From the NCBI GenBank assembly GCA_001898235.1, contig MKTN01000038.1, positions 62,001-126,000 of the forward strand: a DNA stretch of 64,000 nt, given 5' to 3'. The notes under the pieces were generated by a model, which saw only the letters and a list, made by a program, of their open reading frames with translations, made no database searches and was not told the DNA's origin. How positions within the stretch are numbered: position 1 is the first letter of the stretch; every line of letters begins with the position of its first letter. Shown here piece by piece: positions 44,615 to 54,294 of the stretch. The translations under genes and the position numbers were made by a program. Source of the stretch: Gammaproteobacteria bacterium 39-13. GTDB lineage: Bacteria; Pseudomonadota; Gammaproteobacteria; Berkiellales; Berkiellaceae.

Positions 44615-44624
44615 GCTAACATCC

Positions 44625-47600
44625 TTACTCATTATCCATTTTCATCTGTTTTTGAATCGTTGTATAATCTACTTTACCACTGCCTAGCATTGGGATCTTA
44701 TCTACTACATGGATTATTTTTGGCACAGCAAGTTCACTAATTCCATTTGCTCTAGCGTATTGGATAAGCTCTGCTTTATCCGCACTAGGATAATTAGTCA
44801 CTAACACCAACTGTTCTCCCTTTTTCTCATCAGGGAGTGTTACTAAAGCATGGATATAACCAGGCCATAACGCATCCAAATAATGTTCAATAAACGCAAG
44901 GGAGATCATTTCTCCGCCAACTTTTGCAAAACGCTTTGCGCGACCACGAATGGTAAGATAACCATCATTATCAATAGTAACAATATCCCCTGTGTCATAC
45001 CAACCATCTTGCGGCGAAACCAATATCCCAGGATTATCATGAAACATATATCCCAGCATAATATTAGGGCCTTTCACGTTTAGAGATCCTCCTTCATGGA
45101 TATCTGGCACGGGATTAAGTTTGTATTCAATTCCTGGCATTAATTTGCCCACTGTCCCAGGACGATTATGCATAGGCGTATTTGCCGAAATAACTGGCGA
45201 AGTTTCCGTTGCACCATAACCTTCAAAGATCCTGACACCAAATTTATCTGCCCAAAGACGACGATTTTCTTCCTTTAATTTTTCTGCTCCCGCATAGACA
45301 TAGCGAATACTATAAAAATCATATGGGTGAGCATATCTTGCATAACCTGCCAAAAAGGTATTTGTACCGAATAAAATGGTCGCATTGATATCATAGGAAA
45401 GCTCTGGAATAACGCGATAGTGTAGGGGCGAGGGATAGAAAAATACCTTCATGCCATACAAAATTGGCAATAGCGTGCCCGCAGTTAGACCAAACGAATG
45501 AAAAATAGGCAATGCATTCAAAACAATATCTGCTGGGCTAAAATCTACCCGGCTTGCCAGTTGCGCTTTATTTGCATGAATATTGCGACTGCTCAATACA
45601 ACGGCTTTAGGTGTTCCTTCTGAACCTGAAGTAAACAAAATAACAGCTGGCTTTTGTGCATCACCCGGCTTAGGCTTTAAACCAAACCATCGTGGCAATC
45701 GTGAAGCTAATAGACCGTATAATTTATCTAAAAGATTAATTTGAAGTTTTAACTCTTCTAAGTAAATAATTTTGACATGACTTTCTTGCAAAGCGTTCAT
45801 CATGCCGTGTAGCTTCGCTGTCTCAATAAATGCCTTTGAGGTACAAACAACATTGATGGCAGCCGTCTGACATGCCAATACCACATTTTTTGTTCCTGTT
45901 GAAAAATTAATTAACGCTGCTACCCGCGAAAACGCCTGTACTCCAAAAAAGGTAACAACAGCAGCATTCACATTAGGCAACAGTATGCCGATTGCTTCAC
46001 CTTTGGCAGTAAGGCTCGCCAATTTTCGTCCTAAAATAATGGATCCTAAGATTAGGTGATGATAAGAGAGCGGTTGGCGCTGAATATCTTCGATGATCTT
46101 ATGAGAAGGCCCATGAATTGCTTGAGCGTGCCATAACGACTGGAATAGTGTCGTATCATAATTTGCGCCTAAGAACAGAATATTAGACATCGTTTCGTAG
46201 AGCTTTTCACCAATTGATTGACGGCGCTTACGACCACGTAAACTTTCAGCCACTTCATATTTTTGCGCAGGATAAATGGTTAAGGTTATTTTAGGAAACC
46301 ATCTGATGTGAACACGGCCACGCAAACGTGAAAAAGGTGTATATTGCGCTCCCTCAATTAAAATGGGCAAAATAGTAGCATCTGCTTTGTCCGCTATCAT
46401 CCCTGGCCCTTCGTAAATTTTCATCAATGCGCCCGTCACTGTAATGCGCCCTTCAGGGAAAATAACAAGTTTTTTATTTTCCTTGACATATTTAACAATG
46501 GATTTCATAGAAAAAGGATTCGTGGGTACTAAGGGAAATATTTCTACAAATAATGTAACAGGTTTTACCCACCATTTATCAATATATCCGCTATACATGG
46601 CAAAAGACAATTTCCCTGGCAAAAAAGCTGCTAGTAAAAGTCCATCTAGAAAAGAAGTATGATTCGGCGCAATGACAACGCGATCACCTGCTTGATGATA
46701 ATTTTCAATGCCTTTTACGTTGACATCATACATAAACTGTAAAATAAGACGTAAAATGGATTTGACCAAATAGCCAGGCAGAAGTCGGCAACTTTGTACG
46801 ACTACAATCATATTCACTATGCCGATAGTTAAAAAGATTTGCGGAATGGTAAAATTTGCCTTTATCATCACCATCGTCGCAACTGCGGCAATGGTCATAA
46901 ATAATGCATTCATAATGTTATTGCTGGCAATAATACGTGCTTTATGTGAATCTTCAGCACGGTGTTGCATAATGGCATAAAGCGGAACAATATAGATACC
47001 ACCACATAGAGCAATGAGAAACATATCTAACATGATGCGCCAATGATTAAAAGAATTAAAAAATTCACTCAGAGTCATTAAGGTTGTGCCATGAGGTATC
47101 AACATTTCAGCTCGAGTTGAAAAATATAAATCAAACGTAAATAACGACATACCTAATGCAGCCAAGGGAACATAGGTAGCTTCAATTTGTCCTTTCAAGA
47201 GCCGATTACACAAACTTGAACCTACGCCAATCCCAACAGAAAAAATCGCTAAAAACAAAACGAAAATCTGCTGATCACCGCCAATAAAGTCTTTAGCATA
47301 ATTTGGAAATTCTGCTAAAAACGTAAATCCGATCAGCCAGAACCACGATATACCTAATATGCAAAGAAATATACTTGAGGTTTTTCTTGAAAAATTAACA
47401 ATGTCCCAAGTTTCTTTTATAAAATTGAGTGAGAGGTTAAGATTGGGCGCCACTGGGCGTGCTTGAGGAATATAACAACTACTGATAAACCCTAAAAGAG
47501 CCATCAACACAATCATGCTAGAAATGATAATCAATCCATGCGAAAAACTTATACACACGACCCCTAAAATATTACCGATTAAAATTGCTAAAAAGGTACC

Positions 47601-48056
47601 CATTTCAATTAATGCATTGCCTGAAACAAGCTCATCTTCTTGTAAATGAAAAGGTAAAATGCTGTACTTTATAGGGCCAAAAAAGGTTGCTTGGGTACCT
47701 AATAAAAGAAGTACGAACATTAATAGGGTAACATTTTGTAAAATAAAGCCAATCGCTCCGATAATCATCAAAATAATTTCTACCATTTTGATAATTTGTA
47801 TGAGTTTGGATTTTTCAAATTTATCCGCAATACTACCTGCCTGCGCAGAAAATAAAAACATTGGCAAAATAAGAAGACAACCTGTTAATGTAACAAGGAT
47901 CTGCGGTTGAACTGGCAGCTGTTCGGCAAGCACATAGGTAATCAACACGACCAAGGCATTTTTATATAAATTGTCATTAAATGCGCCAAGAAATTGCGTA
48001 ATAAACAACGGTAGGAAGCGTCGTTTAGAAAGCAAAGCAAATTGATTCTGATACAT
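44625..48056 (-). CDS. aas: LplT-PlsC-AasS fusion: lysophospholipid transporter / acyltransferase / acyl-ACP synthetase
   Basis: 1143 residues joining three functions. Residues 1-420 are a major-facilitator lysophospholipid flippase like LplT. About 435-625 are a PlsC acyltransferase with NHTSFLDG (HX4D) and FPEGRITVTG. About 640-1143 are an acyl-ACP synthetase with FTSGSEGTPKAVVLS, EGYGATETSP and WYDTGDIVTIDNDGYLTIRG. The protein should re-import lysophospholipid, activate a fatty acid on ACP and re-acylate. In Escherichia LplT and Aas are separate neighbouring proteins; this single chain occurs in some gammaproteobacteria. It lies upstream of the icmL-like gene, probably one operon. Confidence 0.93.
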   Translation of the reverse strand: MYQNQFALLSKRRFLPLFITQFLGAFNDNLYKNALVVLITYVLAEQLPVQPQILVTLTGCLLILPMFLFSAQAGSIADKFEKSKLIQIIKMVEIILMIIGAIGFILQNVTLLMFVLLLLGTQATFFGPIKYSILPFHLQEDELVSGNALIEMGTFLAILIGNILGVVCISFSHGLIIISSMIVLMALLGFISSCYIPQARPVAPNLNLSLNFIKETWDIVNFSRKTSSIFLCILGISWFWLIGFTFLAEFPNYAKDFIGGDQQIFVLFLAIFSVGIGVGSSLCNRLLKGQIEATYVPLAALGMSLFTFDLYFSTRAEMLIPHGTTLMTLSEFFNSFNHWRIMLDMFLIALCGGIYIVPLYAIMQHRAEDSHKARIIASNNIMNALFMTIAAVATMVMIKANFTIPQIFLTIGIVNMIVVVQSCRLLPGYLVKSILRLILQFMYDVNVKGIENYHQAGDRVVIAPNHTSFLDGLLLAAFLPGKLSFAMYSGYIDKWWVKPVTLFVEIFPLVPTNPFSMKSIVKYVKENKKLVIFPEGRITVTGALMKIYEGPGMIADKADATILPILIEGAQYTPFSRLRGRVHIRWFPKITLTIYPAQKYEVAESLRGRKRRQSIGEKLYETMSNILFLGANYDTTLFQSLWHAQAIHGPSHKIIEDIQRQPLSYHHLILGSIILGRKLASLTAKGEAIGILLPNVNAAVVTFFGVQAFSRVAALINFSTGTKNVVLACQTAAINVVCTSKAFIETAKLHGMMNALQESHVKIIYLEELKLQINLLDKLYGLLASRLPRWFGLKPKPGDAQKPAVILFTSGSEGTPKAVVLSSRNIHANKAQLASRVDFSPADIVLNALPIFHSFGLTAGTLLPILYGMKVFFYPSPLHYRVIPELSYDINATILFGTNTFLAGYARYAHPYDFYSIRYVYAGAEKLKEENRRLWADKFGVRIFEGYGATETSPVISANTPMHNRPGTVGKLMPGIEYKLNPVPDIHEGGSLNVKGPNIMLGYMFHDNPGILVSPQDGWYDTGDIVTIDNDGYLTIRGRAKRFAKVGGEMISLAFIEHYLDALWPGYIHALVTLPDEKKGEQLVLVTNYPSADKAELIQYARANGISELAVPKIIHVVDKIPMLGSGKVDYTTIQKQMKMDNE

Positions 48057-48230
48057 ATAGACCCATGCTGTATTGGTTTATCAGATGATTTATCGGCTAA
48101 TAGCTTATCTGTATGATCTGAACAATTAATCAGCATGCACTTAAATTGCCCCATCAAATGTACAGATATGAAGGAACGATGTTTTTATTCGACTATATTA
48201 TTAGCATTAAAGCCAAATACTGGAATATCA

Positions 48231-50627
48231 ATGAGCATTGATTTGAAAGAAAAATCTGGTGTTTTAATTATTTTCCTTTTCATGTTATTACAAGGAATAT
48301 TTTTCGGCTTATATATTTACAAAGCTTCTAGCACTCAACAATTGGTACTACACACATACAAAGTTCTAAATCAGCTTGAAAAATTGGATAACAACTTAAG
48401 TAAAGCAGAGAATGCTATTGCCTCTAAACAACCTCAGATTGAAAGCAGCATTGACCAAAAAATCAAGAACAACTTGAATGAGCTTAAAGATTTGGTAATT
48501 GATAACCCTTCACAGCTAGCATTCATCACAAGTCTTGAAAAAGAAATACCATTAATCTTCAATCCAATTGATAAAAAAAATAGCACTTCTGACATCAGGA
48601 TACATACAATTGTCAACAAAATGATACAAGCTGAAAATAAGCTATTGGATGTACGTTATGTCTCAAATAAGCAAGCAGAAAATGCTTTGCTATTCTTCTT
48701 AGCAATTTCATTTTTATTAGCCTATTCTGCACTTTTTATCATCATGGGACTATTTATCTCATCTAAACATGATTTAGAAGAACGCGAAGAACGATTGAAT
48801 TTAGCCGTTCGAGGAACAAGTGACGCACTATGGGATTGGGATCCTAATACCAATAAGGTTTTTTATTCACCACGACTTCTTATTATATTAGGGTATAAAG
48901 ATAATGAATGGGCTGCAATATTGGATGAATTCAGCAATCACTTACATCCTGATGATTATAAGCCAGTTGGAGATGCGATTAAAGATCATCTAAAAAATCA
49001 TACTCATCTTGATATTGAGTGTAGATTACGACATAAAGATGGGCATTATATTTGGTTTAATTTACGCGGACAAGCAACCTGGGATATAAATGGTAAAGCG
49101 ATTAGAATGAGTGGCTTTATTACCGATATAGATCACAAAAAGGAAATTGAAAGAATAAAGGATGAATTTGTTTCTACCGTCAGCCATGAACTGAGAACAC
49201 CATTAACTTCTATTCGTGGTTCTTTGGGGCTTATTTTGGCTGGCACAGAGGGACCTTTAACTAAAGATATGCGCTATTTTCTTGATATTGCTTATTCTAA
49301 TTCTGAACGTCTCATCTTTTTAATTAATGACATCCTGGATATGGATAAAATTGAATCTAACAAAATGCGATTTGATATTAAGCGTGAAAATCTTGCCGAA
49401 CTTATTCGTCACTCTGTAGAGCTTAATAAATCTTATAGCGAAAAGTATAATGTGGCCTTTAATGTTGTTGAGCCACTGTCGGATGTAGATGTACTGGTTG
49501 ACAGCAACCGCTTTATTCAAGTCATGACCAATTTGCTTTCTAATGCAGCAAAGTTTTCAGGTGATAGTCCAAAGATAGACATTCTAACTGCTATCGATAA
49601 AAATATGGTTCGGATCTCAGTAACAGATTATGGTGTTGGGATCCCAGCAGGTGCTAAAGAGTCTTTATTTAATAAATTTTCACAAATTCATAATCAAAAA
49701 CAAAAACAAGGTGAAGGTACAGGTCTGGGCCTATATATTTGCAAGCAATTAATCGAAAAAATGGGAGGGTATATCTATTTTGAAAGTAATCCCGAGCAAG
49801 GAACAACCTTCTTCTTTGAATTACCCATGGTATTAAAAGAAGCTGCGCAAGCTCCCAATAATCACATTACTGTACAAAACCATCCCAAACTTTTAATATG
49901 TGAAGATGATTACAAAGTAGCCGAATTTTTGAAAAATATTGCTACTAAAATGGGCTTTGAGGTAGACGTTTCTACTTCTGTTAGCCAAGCCAGAAGCTTT
50001 TTACATTCTAAATCTTATGCTGGACTCATTTTAGACTTGATCTTACCTGATCAATATGGCATTGAATTAATTTTTGAATTGCGCTCAGATCCCATGTTTC
50101 AAGCAATGCCTATCATCATCGTATCAATTAAATCAATTGAAGAAGAAAAAGTATATGGAGAATCATTGGGTATTGTAGATTGGTTAACCAAACCCCTTAA
50201 TGCTGAAGCCCTCATCAGTGCTATCAATAAAATATCCATCAATATACCAAAACCTGTTGTGCTTTATATAGAGGATGATGAAGGACTTATTAATATTATT
50301 AGTCATAGCTTGCAGGGCATTGCTGAAGTGATACCAGCCCAAACATTAGCAAAAGCCAAAGATATTATTGCAAAGCAGAATATCGATTTAATCCTATTAG
50401 ATATCATCTTGCCTGATGGAAACGGATTAGAAATAGTCAACTACATAGACGAAAGCAAACCTCTTCCTGTCATTATATTGTCGGCGAATGACTCTCCTGA
50501 GAATATTAGCAAACAAGTCGCAGCAACCTTTATTAAATCTTGCACCTCTGAAGAAACTATCATTAATACAATAAAACAGATGATCAATCAAAACCAGTTT
50601 AAAGGGGATACAAATGAAAGAACTTAG
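48231..50627 (+). CDS. Hybrid sensor histidine kinase with PAS and two receiver domains
   Basis: 798 residues from ATG 48231; the frame opens at 48135. Order: TM1 (about 12-32), periplasmic helical sensor, TM2 (about 175-198), PAS/PAC (ALWDWDPNTNKVFYSPR, DGHYIWFNLRGQ), HisKA with phospho-His in STVSHELRTPLTS (about 317), HATPase (NLLSNAAKFSG, GTGLGLYICKQL), REC1 (LILDLILPDQYG) and REC2 (LILLDIILPDGNG). The C terminus overlaps the next gene by 14 bases. With the following REC-Hpt and REC proteins it forms a multistep phosphorelay; signal and target are unknown. Confidence 0.9.
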   Translation: MSIDLKEKSGVLIIFLFMLLQGIFFGLYIYKASSTQQLVLHTYKVLNQLEKLDNNLSKAENAIASKQPQIESSIDQKIKNNLNELKDLVIDNPSQLAFITSLEKEIPLIFNPIDKKNSTSDIRIHTIVNKMIQAENKLLDVRYVSNKQAENALLFFLAISFLLAYSALFIIMGLFISSKHDLEEREERLNLAVRGTSDALWDWDPNTNKVFYSPRLLIILGYKDNEWAAILDEFSNHLHPDDYKPVGDAIKDHLKNHTHLDIECRLRHKDGHYIWFNLRGQATWDINGKAIRMSGFITDIDHKKEIERIKDEFVSTVSHELRTPLTSIRGSLGLILAGTEGPLTKDMRYFLDIAYSNSERLIFLINDILDMDKIESNKMRFDIKRENLAELIRHSVELNKSYSEKYNVAFNVVEPLSDVDVLVDSNRFIQVMTNLLSNAAKFSGDSPKIDILTAIDKNMVRISVTDYGVGIPAGAKESLFNKFSQIHNQKQKQGEGTGLGLYICKQLIEKMGGYIYFESNPEQGTTFFFELPMVLKEAAQAPNNHITVQNHPKLLICEDDYKVAEFLKNIATKMGFEVDVSTSVSQARSFLHSKSYAGLILDLILPDQYGIELIFELRSDPMFQAMPIIIVSIKSIEEEKVYGESLGIVDWLTKPLNAEALISAINKISINIPKPVVLYIEDDEGLINIISHSLQGIAEVIPAQTLAKAKDIIAKQNIDLILLDIILPDGNGLEIVNYIDESKPLPVIILSANDSPENISKQVAATFIKSCTSEETIINTIKQMINQNQFKGDTNERT

Positions 50628-51372
50628 AAAAATTATGCTAGTAGAAGATGATGATAACATTCGCGCAATCGCCACAAGAACTTTGGAAAAGCTAGGTGGA
50701 TTTAAAGTGACAGCCTGCCCATCCGGTAGAGATGCACTTAATCAAATTTCTGCTGATACGCCACAGTTAATCATCATGGATGTCATGATGCCGGAGTTAA
50801 GTGGCATCGAAACGTTGCAAAAGCTCAAATTAAGAGAAGACACGAAAGACATTCCAGTTATTTTTTCAACCGCTCGCGTTCAACCTTCTCAAGTTGAAGA
50901 ATATAAAAAAATGGATGTCATCGGTGTCATTTCAAAGCCATTTGATCCTATGGCGCTCGGCGACCTGGTTAAAAGCATCTGGCTTGATTATACAACTCAA
51001 AGCAAATCATCTTCACCTAAAGAACCAGCAAAAAAAAATAGCGAAGCAATCGCTTCATTATTTCAAGCCTATGCAAACTCTTTTCCAGAAAAATTAACCA
51101 ATATATTAGATGACTGGGATAAACTGCATGACAAAGAGATCACTCCGCAAGATTGGCATCGGTTGCACTTCAATGTTCATCAACTAGGTGGCTCTTCTGG
51201 ATCATTTGGTTTTTCAGAGGAAAGTATCTTGTTACGAAAACTAGAGAATATCATTGAACCTTTTCGCAAATCTCCGGCACCACCTAGCGCATTTAAAACA
51301 ATCGATGAGATTACAACAGAATTAAAAATCAAATTAGATAAACGCATTGCCAAAAAAAATGCTTTTCTATAA
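50614..51372 (+). CDS. Response regulator with C-terminal Hpt domain
   Basis: 252 residues. A receiver domain (1-120) has DD at 11-12 (MLVEDDDNIR), phospho-acceptor Asp in LIIMDVMMPELSG (about 55) and the Lys in VISKPFDP. After a KSSSPKEPAKK linker, an Hpt-like domain carries LHFNVHQLGGSSGSFGF, where His is the likely phosphotransfer residue. No DNA-binding domain, so it relays phosphate rather than regulating genes. It overlaps the hybrid kinase by 14 bases. Confidence 0.88.
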   Translation: MKELRKIMLVEDDDNIRAIATRTLEKLGGFKVTACPSGRDALNQISADTPQLIIMDVMMPELSGIETLQKLKLREDTKDIPVIFSTARVQPSQVEEYKKMDVIGVISKPFDPMALGDLVKSIWLDYTTQSKSSSPKEPAKKNSEAIASLFQAYANSFPEKLTNILDDWDKLHDKEITPQDWHRLHFNVHQLGGSSGSFGFSEESILLRKLENIIEPFRKSPAPPSAFKTIDEITTELKIKLDKRIAKKNAFL

Positions 51373-51380
51373 TCGAAGTG

Positions 51381-51746
51381 ATGAGCATGAGAAAGCCTAA
51401 AATATTAATTGTTGATGATGACGAATTTATACGACAGTTAATTGGAACAATTTTATCAAAAGAAGAATATGAGCTGATAGAAGCTCATAATGGCGATAGT
51501 GCCTTGCATGAAGTTGAGAAAAATGAACCTGATCTCATTATTCAAGATCTCAATCTGCCTGATATAGAGGGATTGGAGCTTAATCGATTGCTGCTAGCGC
51601 ATCATAGTGAAATTCCTATATTGGCATTAACAGGTGTAGAGTTAAAATTAGGCCAGTCAGGTAATTATCGTGGTTTTGTTGGATTTATCCTAAAGCCTAT
51701 TGATCCTGATAATTTAAAAAGAACAGTGAAAAGATTTTTAAATTAA
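51381..51746 (+). CDS. Single-domain response regulator
   Basis: A 121-residue stand-alone receiver: ILIVDDDEF, phospho-Asp in LIIQDLNLPDIEG, Thr in LALTGVEL and Lys in GFILKPIDPDN. Like CheY-type or Spo0F-type proteins it has no output domain and is the probable end point or shuttle of the relay encoded upstream, 8 bases away. The frame begins with GTG-ATG; ATG 51381 or 51387 may be the start. Confidence 0.87.
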   Translation: MSMRKPKILIVDDDEFIRQLIGTILSKEEYELIEAHNGDSALHEVEKNEPDLIIQDLNLPDIEGLELNRLLLAHHSEIPILALTGVELKLGQSGNYRGFVGFILKPIDPDNLKRTVKRFLN

Positions 51747-51770
51747 GCGAACCGTACCATCAGCTCAATA

Positions 51771-52520
51771 TTATAAATTAGCATTTATTCCTGTAAACTT
51801 ATTAATATTTATTAATACAGCAAGAAACGCGGTTCCTCCCAACCAAAAAAAGGCTACCAACGAAATAATTAAGCAATTCTTTGTCATTTTTTTATCAGGA
51901 AAACTGCTATCATACTCTCGGGCTCGAATACACAACTTCATGCTCAGTATGGTGGCAAGGATCATTAACCCAATTGCTGTATGCGGCGCCATACGTCCAT
52001 AACGTTGCCAGTCATAGATAATATTCAAATGAAGCAAATCACCCAACAATCCGATGAAGCCAACTATAAAAATGATGGCTATAAGAGAAAATGCAAAATA
52101 TTGATTACGTCTGGTCCTAATGTTCTGTAGCAAGCACAAGGAGATACCGGAGAGCAAAAAGCAAGAAGCTGTTTGTCGCGACATCCTTCCAGGATTTTCA
52201 ACGGGCAAATCAATAATAACTTTTAGAAAAAATTGGTCTATACCTAATTTCTTATCTATAAACGATTGTATAAGTATAATGACACTTATGCTTATGATAA
52301 ATAATGCCGCGACGATTTGTATTTTTAGAAAAAATTTTTGATCAGGCAATAAGAGAATTAAGCCAAGTAAGGTAAAAATAAGTGAAGTATTAAAAACCTG
52401 AATGTATATTTTTGGATACAAGTTGTATAACATAGGCTGGCCAAAAATCCAGCAACTCATCATAATCACCCCGAGGGATAAGAGAAAGAGTGATAATTTT
52501 TTATCTAAAGACCAGCGCAT
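51771..52520 (-). CDS. Membrane sensor-domain protein without output domain
   Basis: 249 residues and six to seven membrane helices. Two copies of the motif GRMSxxTAxxFLL/GRMAPHTAIGLM (after helices 3 and 5) are the hallmark of the integral-membrane sensory module usually found at the N terminus of histidine kinases and diguanylate cyclases. Here the chain stops after the last helix, so no kinase or GGDEF part is present. It may sense for the neighbouring hybrid kinase or be a truncated remnant. Start ATG 52520 with AAAGG upstream; the frame runs back to 52604. Confidence 0.7.
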   Translation of the reverse strand: MRWSLDKKLSLFLLSLGVIMMSCWIFGQPMLYNLYPKIYIQVFNTSLIFTLLGLILLLPDQKFFLKIQIVAALFIISISVIILIQSFIDKKLGIDQFFLKVIIDLPVENPGRMSRQTASCFLLSGISLCLLQNIRTRRNQYFAFSLIAIIFIVGFIGLLGDLLHLNIIYDWQRYGRMAPHTAIGLMILATILSMKLCIRAREYDSSFPDKKMTKNCLIISLVAFFWLGGTAFLAVLININKFTGINANL

Positions 52521-52781
52521 AGCTAAACCTTTATAATTACTCGCCTCATGAGAAAGTATAGAACCATTTTTCAAGTTAAACTTATTTTCTCTAGCAAAAA
52601 TCATACCCTATTTCCTTGCTGAACAGAAAAATGCATGCTGCATGCCAACAGTATGTTATTCATGCTTGCATGCGATCGCATTTTTTGTTAATGATTTAAA
52701 TATGGCGTATTTAATGAGAAAAAATTTCACAATGGATCCCTAAATGCATTTCATACATTGGCTCTGGCCAAGGAGATAATT

Positions 52782-54242
52782 ATGCTTTTAGTTTCGCCTT
52801 CTTTTCCATGGGCATCACTTCCAATCGAATTGCAAATCGAAGTTCTGAAAAATTTTATTGATCCCTTAGATTTTCCTCAAACGCTATTTCATTTCTCTGT
52901 CACCAGTAGCGCATCACACAACTTAGCAAATGATAGAAGTCTTTTTCATCATGCTATAGAGCAATTTTTTCCTGCTTGTAAGCAAAATTTTCTGGATGCT
53001 TATCAAAAAACACCACAAGAACTTTTCAAAACTGTTTTTACCTTGTTAAATAGTGAATTAAAAAAAGAAGCTCTCTCTATTGCCGATTATTTTAAAACCC
53101 TAGCCCATCAATCAAATGTTAACAGTGATAAAAAAAATGTATTACAAGGACTGCATTTCGCTTTAGGGCATCCACTTGATCCTACTTTATGGACTGCACA
53201 AGTTAAAGAGAATGCACTTTTATTTGCATCAAAGTTAGGATCCACTCAACAGGTGACTTCTTTACTCAACGATACAGAAATGCCATTTAGCCAAACAACG
53301 CTGCTTTCTGCATTAGATCTCGCTATAGAACACAAACATACTTCAGTTAGCATGGCGCTTTTAATGAAAGTCACCCCTCTATTAGCAGATGAAGCTGCAC
53401 GAAGAATTTTCTTATCTGCAGCTCATCAAGGACTTTTTTCCTTAATCTCATACTTACTAGAGCATAAATCACTTGCCTTAAATCCTGCTATCAAACGTGA
53501 AGCCCTGATTGCTGGGGCAATTCATGGACACACAGAAACCGCACGTTTTCTGCTAGAAAAATGTTTTTACCAAATGAACTCACCGACCTTGCAAAAAGGA
53601 TTCAAAGATGCTGCTACCAATGGACATGAAAAAATCTTATCTCTTTTTTTACAAAAAATTCGATTCAGCATTTCAACCAATACATTACTTGAAACAATAG
53701 AAGCGGCTTTATTATCTGGGCAAGAAGCGATTGTGATAAGTCTTATCTCGCATGCTAATGCCAATATCAGTTCACAAATGCGAGCGCGTTTACTGACAGA
53801 TGCTGCGCGTTACAATAGATTAACAGTGGCTACTTTTTTATTAGAAAATGAATCGGCGACACTAAGTAGACTCACTAAAGGTAATGCTTTGAAATTAGCA
53901 GCAAGCGGTAATCATCCAATGATGGTAAAATTACTACTGCAAAAAGCAAGATATGACATATCAACTCCAGACAAAAAAGCTATTTTAAATACCCAGGGGT
54001 TTAAAGCGACAGGTTTGACAAAAGAAGATCTCTTGGCTACTCAACCAAAGGAAAATGAAATCAATGAATTGACGACAGCACTGACGCAATTACATGTTTT
54101 AGAAGAAAGTCCGATGCAACTTGATAGTAAAGTGAGCTATACCCCAACTTTTACGAACCAATGTAAAGGAAGTGCAGTGTGGACAACAGAAAATACACCC
54201 ACCACGAAATTAGATACGTTTTCCAAAGTGCTATCTATATAG
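52782..54242 (+). CDS. F-box and ankyrin-repeat protein, candidate effector
   Basis: 486 residues. Residues 10-55 match a eukaryotic F-box: SLPIELQIEVLKNFIDPLDF then SVTSSASHNLANDRSLF, the fold that docks to SKP1 in SCF ubiquitin ligases. Residues about 130-410 are degenerate ankyrin-like helical repeats of about 33 residues (AAHQGLFSLISYLLEH, GAIHGHTETARFLLE, DAATNGHEKILSLFL, LAASGNHPMMVKLLLQ). The 75-residue tail is Thr/Ser-rich. AnkB/LegAU13 of Legionella has the same F-box plus ankyrin plan and recruits host ubiquitin ligase. ATG 52782 has AAGGAG upstream; the frame's TTG at 52758 is not needed. Confidence 0.83.
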   Translation: MLLVSPSFPWASLPIELQIEVLKNFIDPLDFPQTLFHFSVTSSASHNLANDRSLFHHAIEQFFPACKQNFLDAYQKTPQELFKTVFTLLNSELKKEALSIADYFKTLAHQSNVNSDKKNVLQGLHFALGHPLDPTLWTAQVKENALLFASKLGSTQQVTSLLNDTEMPFSQTTLLSALDLAIEHKHTSVSMALLMKVTPLLADEAARRIFLSAAHQGLFSLISYLLEHKSLALNPAIKREALIAGAIHGHTETARFLLEKCFYQMNSPTLQKGFKDAATNGHEKILSLFLQKIRFSISTNTLLETIEAALLSGQEAIVISLISHANANISSQMRARLLTDAARYNRLTVATFLLENESATLSRLTKGNALKLAASGNHPMMVKLLLQKARYDISTPDKKAILNTQGFKATGLTKEDLLATQPKENEINELTTALTQLHVLEESPMQLDSKVSYTPTFTNQCKGSAVWTTENTPTTKLDTFSKVLSI

Positions 54243-54294
54243 TCACATGATTTATCGAATAGGCGGTGAGCATCTGGCAATCCGCCTGCGCCTA

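Noticed and set aside
48078-48108. Truncated copy of the dispersed palindrome (CAGATGATTTATCGGC...CTTATCTG)
   Set aside because: The left 16 bases resemble the element end, but the core and the second terminus are absent; it may be a deletion remnant, too short to call.
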